Of a DNA stretch of 64,000 nucleotides, positions 59,322 to 64,000 are shown piece by piece. Each line of letters starts with the position of its first letter. The stretch's first letter is position 1. Made by a program: the position numbers and the translations under genes. The stretch is taken from positions 108,409,417 through 108,473,416 of the forward strand of contig NC_077222.1 of assembly GCF_024763615.1 (NCBI RefSeq), written 5' to 3'. The notes below the pieces were generated by a model that saw nothing but the letters and a program-made list of their open reading frames with translations, did not search any database and was not told where the DNA came from. Origin of the DNA: Phlebotomus papatasi. Taxonomy: Eukaryota > Arthropoda > Insecta > Diptera > Psychodidae.

Positions 59322-62300
59322 CTTGAAGAGAAACCTAATCTTGTCTTAGTCAGAAACTGATGGAAATGTAATCTAATCATTATTTTGATTATAATTTACG
59401 TTGATTATAATTTACTTTCGGCTTAATTCATAAGTGTGGCCAGCTCATTACCTAAAAATTATGTTACTTTTCCTAGAGATAATTACGTCAAAACTGACAA
59501 ATGACAACGTCAGTTTTTTGAAAGTTTTGCTTAGGTGTATTACGTAATTTTATCGCTGTAGAATTGACGTCACTAATACGTAATCTTTGATACAGTATGT
59601 GTTTTGTAATAATAAAATCAAAATTAAGTGGAGGTTATTCCCCGCTTTGAAAGTATTATATGCTGGTGATTAAAAGGTTATGACCTTACAATAAGAACAA
59701 CATTCACCTGATTTCACTTTGCTACTTGAGTGTATCTACCATGAGTCTAAACAAATCTCACTCGTACCTTTTTATGTTGTCTAGTAAATTAAATATATAA
59801 GATAAAATAAATTAAATCATTTGTTCTTAAGGGGTAATATCTACCAGAACGCCCAAAATTAAAGTTTTTTGTGATTTTTTTTGAGACTTTGCTTATAAAT
59901 CGATCAATATGAAATTTTTAGAGTTTATTACATTATGTTTTGACGAAAACAAAATATTATTTTATTTCAATTTAGAATACAAAATGGAAGCGGAGCGCGA
60001 CTGTGAGATTAATATTAAGGTAAAATTAAGGTAATACTAAGGTAATATTAAGGAAAATATTAATATTAAGGTAAAGAATATACTAACTGAAGGTAAATTT
60101 GTTTTATCCTATTAACTTGAAATTTTCAATATATATGCTTAGATAGATTCTTTTAAAAACATATAGAGTTTTTAAGATATCAATATTAATTATTCTATGT
60201 GTTTTTATAAAGAATATCTCAAAGGATCTGCCCTGAAAATTTTATGTCAATTGGATAAAAATTACTCGAGTTCAACTCAGTGGTAGATAGGGTGTAGCAA
60301 AGAGGTAGCTGACAAGACCCCTACGCCTAGGTGCCCCCTGAACAGCTCTTTTAAATATTTAGTATGTTTGTTTTAGCTCATAAGACACTTTATTTTATCC
60401 ATTCGGTGCCCTTTAGTACTTCAGATTTTAAAGTTTAAATTAACTATTCGATTCTAAAATTAAACACTTCACAAGGACGTAGCGAACAGGGGGCAGATAC
60501 AGACAATTCGTCTCCTACACGATATTAAAAATAAATAAATAAAAGTATACAATCAAAATTAATTCAAAATTTTTGATATCCTCGAAGTAGGCTTTAAGAG
60601 AACTTTGGGAAAATTCTTGATGAAAAGTAAACTATAATATCGTCTTGGAAAATCCAGCTAGAGCTTTCCATCTCAGGATCCAAAATAATCAAAATCTGGT
60701 TGAAATTGAATTTTTGAAAGAAACTTTAAATAAAAAAATTTTTGAGACTCTAGAAAGAGCAATTTCAATACCATATTAAATCAATTTTGAAAAATCTCTT
60801 TGGTGAATTCGACAAGTTTCAGTATACGAAATCCACTGAAAGATTGAAATTAAATTTAATTTTTAATTATTGCCGATTACATTGATTGAAAAATTAAAAA
60901 AAACAGACATTCCAAAGTAAGAAATTTCTTATGAAAAGTAGATTCTTCCCGATTCATTACCGATTCACTACTAATTACATTCGATGCAGTCGCGTTGCAA
61001 AATCCAAAATTAAGCAAAACGGTTGAACAATAGGCCCTCCAAAGTGGTAAAACTATGATGTTCGACAATTCGATATCGAAATGGTTTTCGAACATAGGTA
61101 TCCAAGGACGAAATTGTCGCCTCAATTGTTGTCGGCACAACATTCCATGAAGGAACAAGGCCTTCCCGCAAGACTGCTAGACATGCATTCTTATTTTTCT
61201 TGTACGGGATGAGGTTGTTGTCAGTCTCATGCCCGTGGTATCAAGTACAGTGAAGCTCACTGGATGCAATCCGAACACCTTTAACGCCAGAAAAATTCCT
61301 GGTGGCCTAAAGGGGATTCGAACTCGGGACACTTGCATCATAGAGCGAGTGCTCTACCATTTGAGTCATTAGTGCTCATTACCTCTAAAACATATCCGAA
61401 AATGAAAAAAATCGTAGGAGCCGTTTTCGAAAAAAACCAAAAAACATGGGTTTGTCGAAGTAGGAGGGGGTGGGGTGAAAAATGAAAAAAAGACTGTCCT
61501 AGATAATGTTGACTTATGGGGGGGGGGGGTCGGCGAAGAACGGAAGACGATATCTTTTTCAAACAGTAAAATGATTTGTTTGAAGCTTGAGCCGTCCGAA
61601 GATAGCACGTTTTCCCTTAGAAATATGTTATTCCGTTGAAGGCAGTTTTTTTTAAGATATTTTTTTAATGTCTATATTTTTTTAAATTTACTACCCTTAT
61701 TTGTCACTTGGGCCAGATGAATAAAATATAAAGCGCAATTTTGTTACACGACATAAATTACAAATGTATTAAAAATGTATATGAATTTGCGTATTTTACC
61801 ATGCAGATGTAATCGTGTGATTATCAATGAAAGTTCGCTTTGAAATGAGGAATACAACGGCGTGATTGAATTTCGAAAAACACTCTCGGTTTAAGCATAA
61901 TTGTATAGTTTTAGATTTTGAGCACAAAGTTCTTCCCAGGCAAAGGGACTTATACATATTGGGAAATCTTTTCTTCAATTTCGAGGCCCCCATCATTGAT
62001 TGATTATTAATAATTATGTGCAGCGTGAATTATGTTAATGCGATATGAATCTCTTGTATTGGGCTTCTTGGTATCTTGATATTGTGGGTCATGTGGTGAA
62101 TCAGTGGAGCCAAAGAAATATAAAATATCTCTAAAACCACAAAAGAGCTAGCAGAATGCGGTGGGATAAAAAGCCAACACCATGTGCGATGTTTGTTGCA
62201 AAGTAGGAAAAAGATGTTTATGCTCATATATGCTAATGCTCATAATTTCTATAACCTTCAATACTTTTTCTCTCTTCACTCCTATATAACATCTTTTGCC

Positions 62301-63394
62301 ATATGATTGAAGAATTTTTCACAAGTGCACTTCTCAAAGAGAGTTTCTTTTATAACGGAAAAACCAACGCAAAAATTGCAATACATTAATTTTCCTCATT
62401 TTCACCTTGAGAGAATACGAAACACACGGGGTCATAAGTAACGCCAGGTATGAAGACATTAAATTCTTCAACAAAAATTTCTCAATTTCACGACGGATTT
62501 TACTTTTTGAAAAAAAGCTTTTGTATACTCTCTCTGGGCCAGGAAGAGTGTGTCACATTTTTCTTTTTTTGCTAATTTACAAGTTACTAAAGCTTGAGCT
62601 ATTAAGAATAATTAAAAGTAATTTTATGGTACTTCTTCGGCAAGATCTTATATGGGTTCATTTGTGATTTTTTTCTTCTTTTAGACTCGCTAAAAGAGAA
62701 GATGAAGATGTACCTCTAATGATCTTTGAAAGATTTGTAAAGAATCACTTTCAATTTAGCAATTTCTCAAAGAGCAATTAAAATTTATTATTAATTGTTT
62801 CCAATAGTAACATTTCTTTGCACCTTTGAGATTAAGAAAAACAAAAAACAAAACAACTTTCTTCTATAGTGTTAGAAAAAAATAGTTGTTTTCCCTTGGC
62901 AAAATTAACCGATAATCCACATAGATTTTCTTTTCGCAATTTCCGCATGAAAATTCACTTGGAGTATTTTTTTTCTTCTCTTATTGTTTGATAATGTCGA
63001 TTTTGATGGATATAGGGGGAAAGTATTATAGCAATTGTGCGAGACAATACAATTTGTGAAATTTGCATTTTCTAATCATTCTGTGAAATTTTCTCGAGAG
63101 AGCGAGAAATCTTCCTAACTAAATTCACTTGGTAAATGTGCCGAAGAGTCGTGCCTTTTAAACGTGTTAGACGATTCTTTTTATGGTTGCTTTTTGTCAC
63201 TTTGAGGTATTTATTAACATTAAATTTATTACCTTTTTACTTCTGTCACCAATCAATTTGGTCGTGTGCAGGTCATCTTCATTTAGGCTGGCTGAGCATG
63301 GATCTCGGTATCTGTTGAAGAGATGATAGACACATTCTTTAGATAAAATTTTTTGAATAGTCAACATAGAAAATTACATCAACCTGAAATTTAA
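59322..63394. other. gene-free right flank of the BEL element
   Basis: 59322-59440 continues the dispersed repeat that BEL entered. 60000-60080 has short AAGGTAATATT direct repeats. 61518-61529 is a 12-base G run. About 61790-63300 is repeat-poor with no recognised exon. Confidence 0.6.
61311..61384 (-). other. tRNA-like sequence (likely pseudogene or SINE head)
   Basis: The minus strand reads CAAATGGTAGAGCACTCGCT, then GTCCCGAGTTCGAATCCC, resembling A and B boxes. The T stem and acceptor stem do not pair well, so it is not called as a functional tRNA. Similar heads occur near 27887-27965 and 11098-11160 (minus) and 14475-14545 (plus). Confidence 0.45.
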
Positions 63395-63925
63395 CCCATT
63401 CCTTACCATGGTATTATACATCATACGCAAATTGAGTGATTTTTGATAATTTATTTCTGGGCAATTTTTATCCGAATTGCTGTCGGGAATAGATTTTTAG
63501 TAATGTTAGTTATTCAATTACTTGAGAAAAATAGTTCGACAGAAATAAAAATACATTTTGTTATTATTTTCTTGCTTCGCGGAAGGTCATGCAAAATTTT
63601 TGCTCAAAATGGCGGACGGAAAATACGACATCCCGTCGAATTTGTTAAAATTGGCCTCTTTCCTCTTTCCTGATTTGAATTCTAGTTCCCAATTAGTGTT
63701 CTTGGATAGTTACTCTATCTAAAGCAATAGAGTTTGTAATGATTTAATGCACAGAATTTAAATTCAGTGACCGTTAAGATGCGTGTTTTAGGGTGGCTCC
63801 CCACGCCCCCATAATAGATAAAAAAATTTTCTTTTCAGAAAAATCATCTATTAATCTGAAGGGGAATATATTTCCAAAATATGATCATTCTATCTCAAGT
63901 ATTTCTGGTACATTGACTGAATGGG
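63395..63925. mobile_element. TTAA-flanked non-autonomous element, copy B
   Basis: 531 bp, same orientation and nearly the same sequence as 34920-35448, also with TTAA on both sides. The few differences suggest a fairly recent burst. Confidence 0.85.
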
Positions 63926-64000
63926 TTAATCATACGACTGGGATTTTTAACAATTACCGCAGAAAATCATCTTCCAAGTCATCTTCTTGCCATAGAACTT

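Noticed and set aside
61311..61384. Functional tRNA gene
   Set aside because: Box-like motifs are present but the acceptor and T stems do not pair convincingly.

Overview
This is an AT-rich eukaryotic nuclear window with spliced genes (GT-AG introns, polypyrimidine tracts, AATAAA signals) and a very dense load of short DNA transposons. The protein-coding content (Naa25/psidin, symplekin) and the Pao/BEL retrotransposon point to an insect. A nematoceran dipteran such as a sand fly is my best guess, but the sequence alone does not fix the species.

Layout. From 1 to 16 kb no convincing gene is visible. The space holds miniature inverted-repeat elements (MITEs), a deleted piggyBac element with transposase remnants at both ends, a three-copy foldback cluster, and one isolated 23-bp segment with strong splice sites. 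From 16.7 to 36.95 kb, minus strand, lies a complete six-exon psidin/NAA25 gene (961 aa, auxiliary subunit of the NatB N-terminal acetyltransferase). Its introns of 3.5 to 5 kb are filled with MITEs. From 36.97 to 40.3 kb is a TE-filled intergenic gap. From 40.36 to 47.96 kb, minus strand, lies a complete three-exon symplekin gene (1150 aa, scaffold of the pre-mRNA 3'-end cleavage machinery). Its 4-kb intron 2 carries a nested transposon stack and a GC-rich 30-bp minisatellite. At 50.57 to 51.18 kb, minus strand, is the terminal exon of a Cys-containing, probably secreted protein that I cannot name. From 52.45 to 59.32 kb, minus strand, is a full-length Pao/BEL retrotransposon with apparently identical 609-bp LTRs, a perfect 5-bp target duplication and one uninterrupted 1839-codon gag-pol frame. 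From 59.3 to 64 kb there is no gene, only repeats.

The two housekeeping genes run in the same direction, psidin downstream of symplekin, but are unrelated in function (co-translational N-acetylation versus mRNA 3' processing) and look independently transcribed. The most informative feature is the repeat record. Several insertions can be read exactly because an uninterrupted sister copy lies elsewhere in the window: an LTR-like piece and a 300-bp hAT-type hairpin inside one MITE, a TTAA element inside a TA element, and a TA element inside a Tigger-like element. A minisatellite also appears to have grown from a motif carried by a dispersed repeat.
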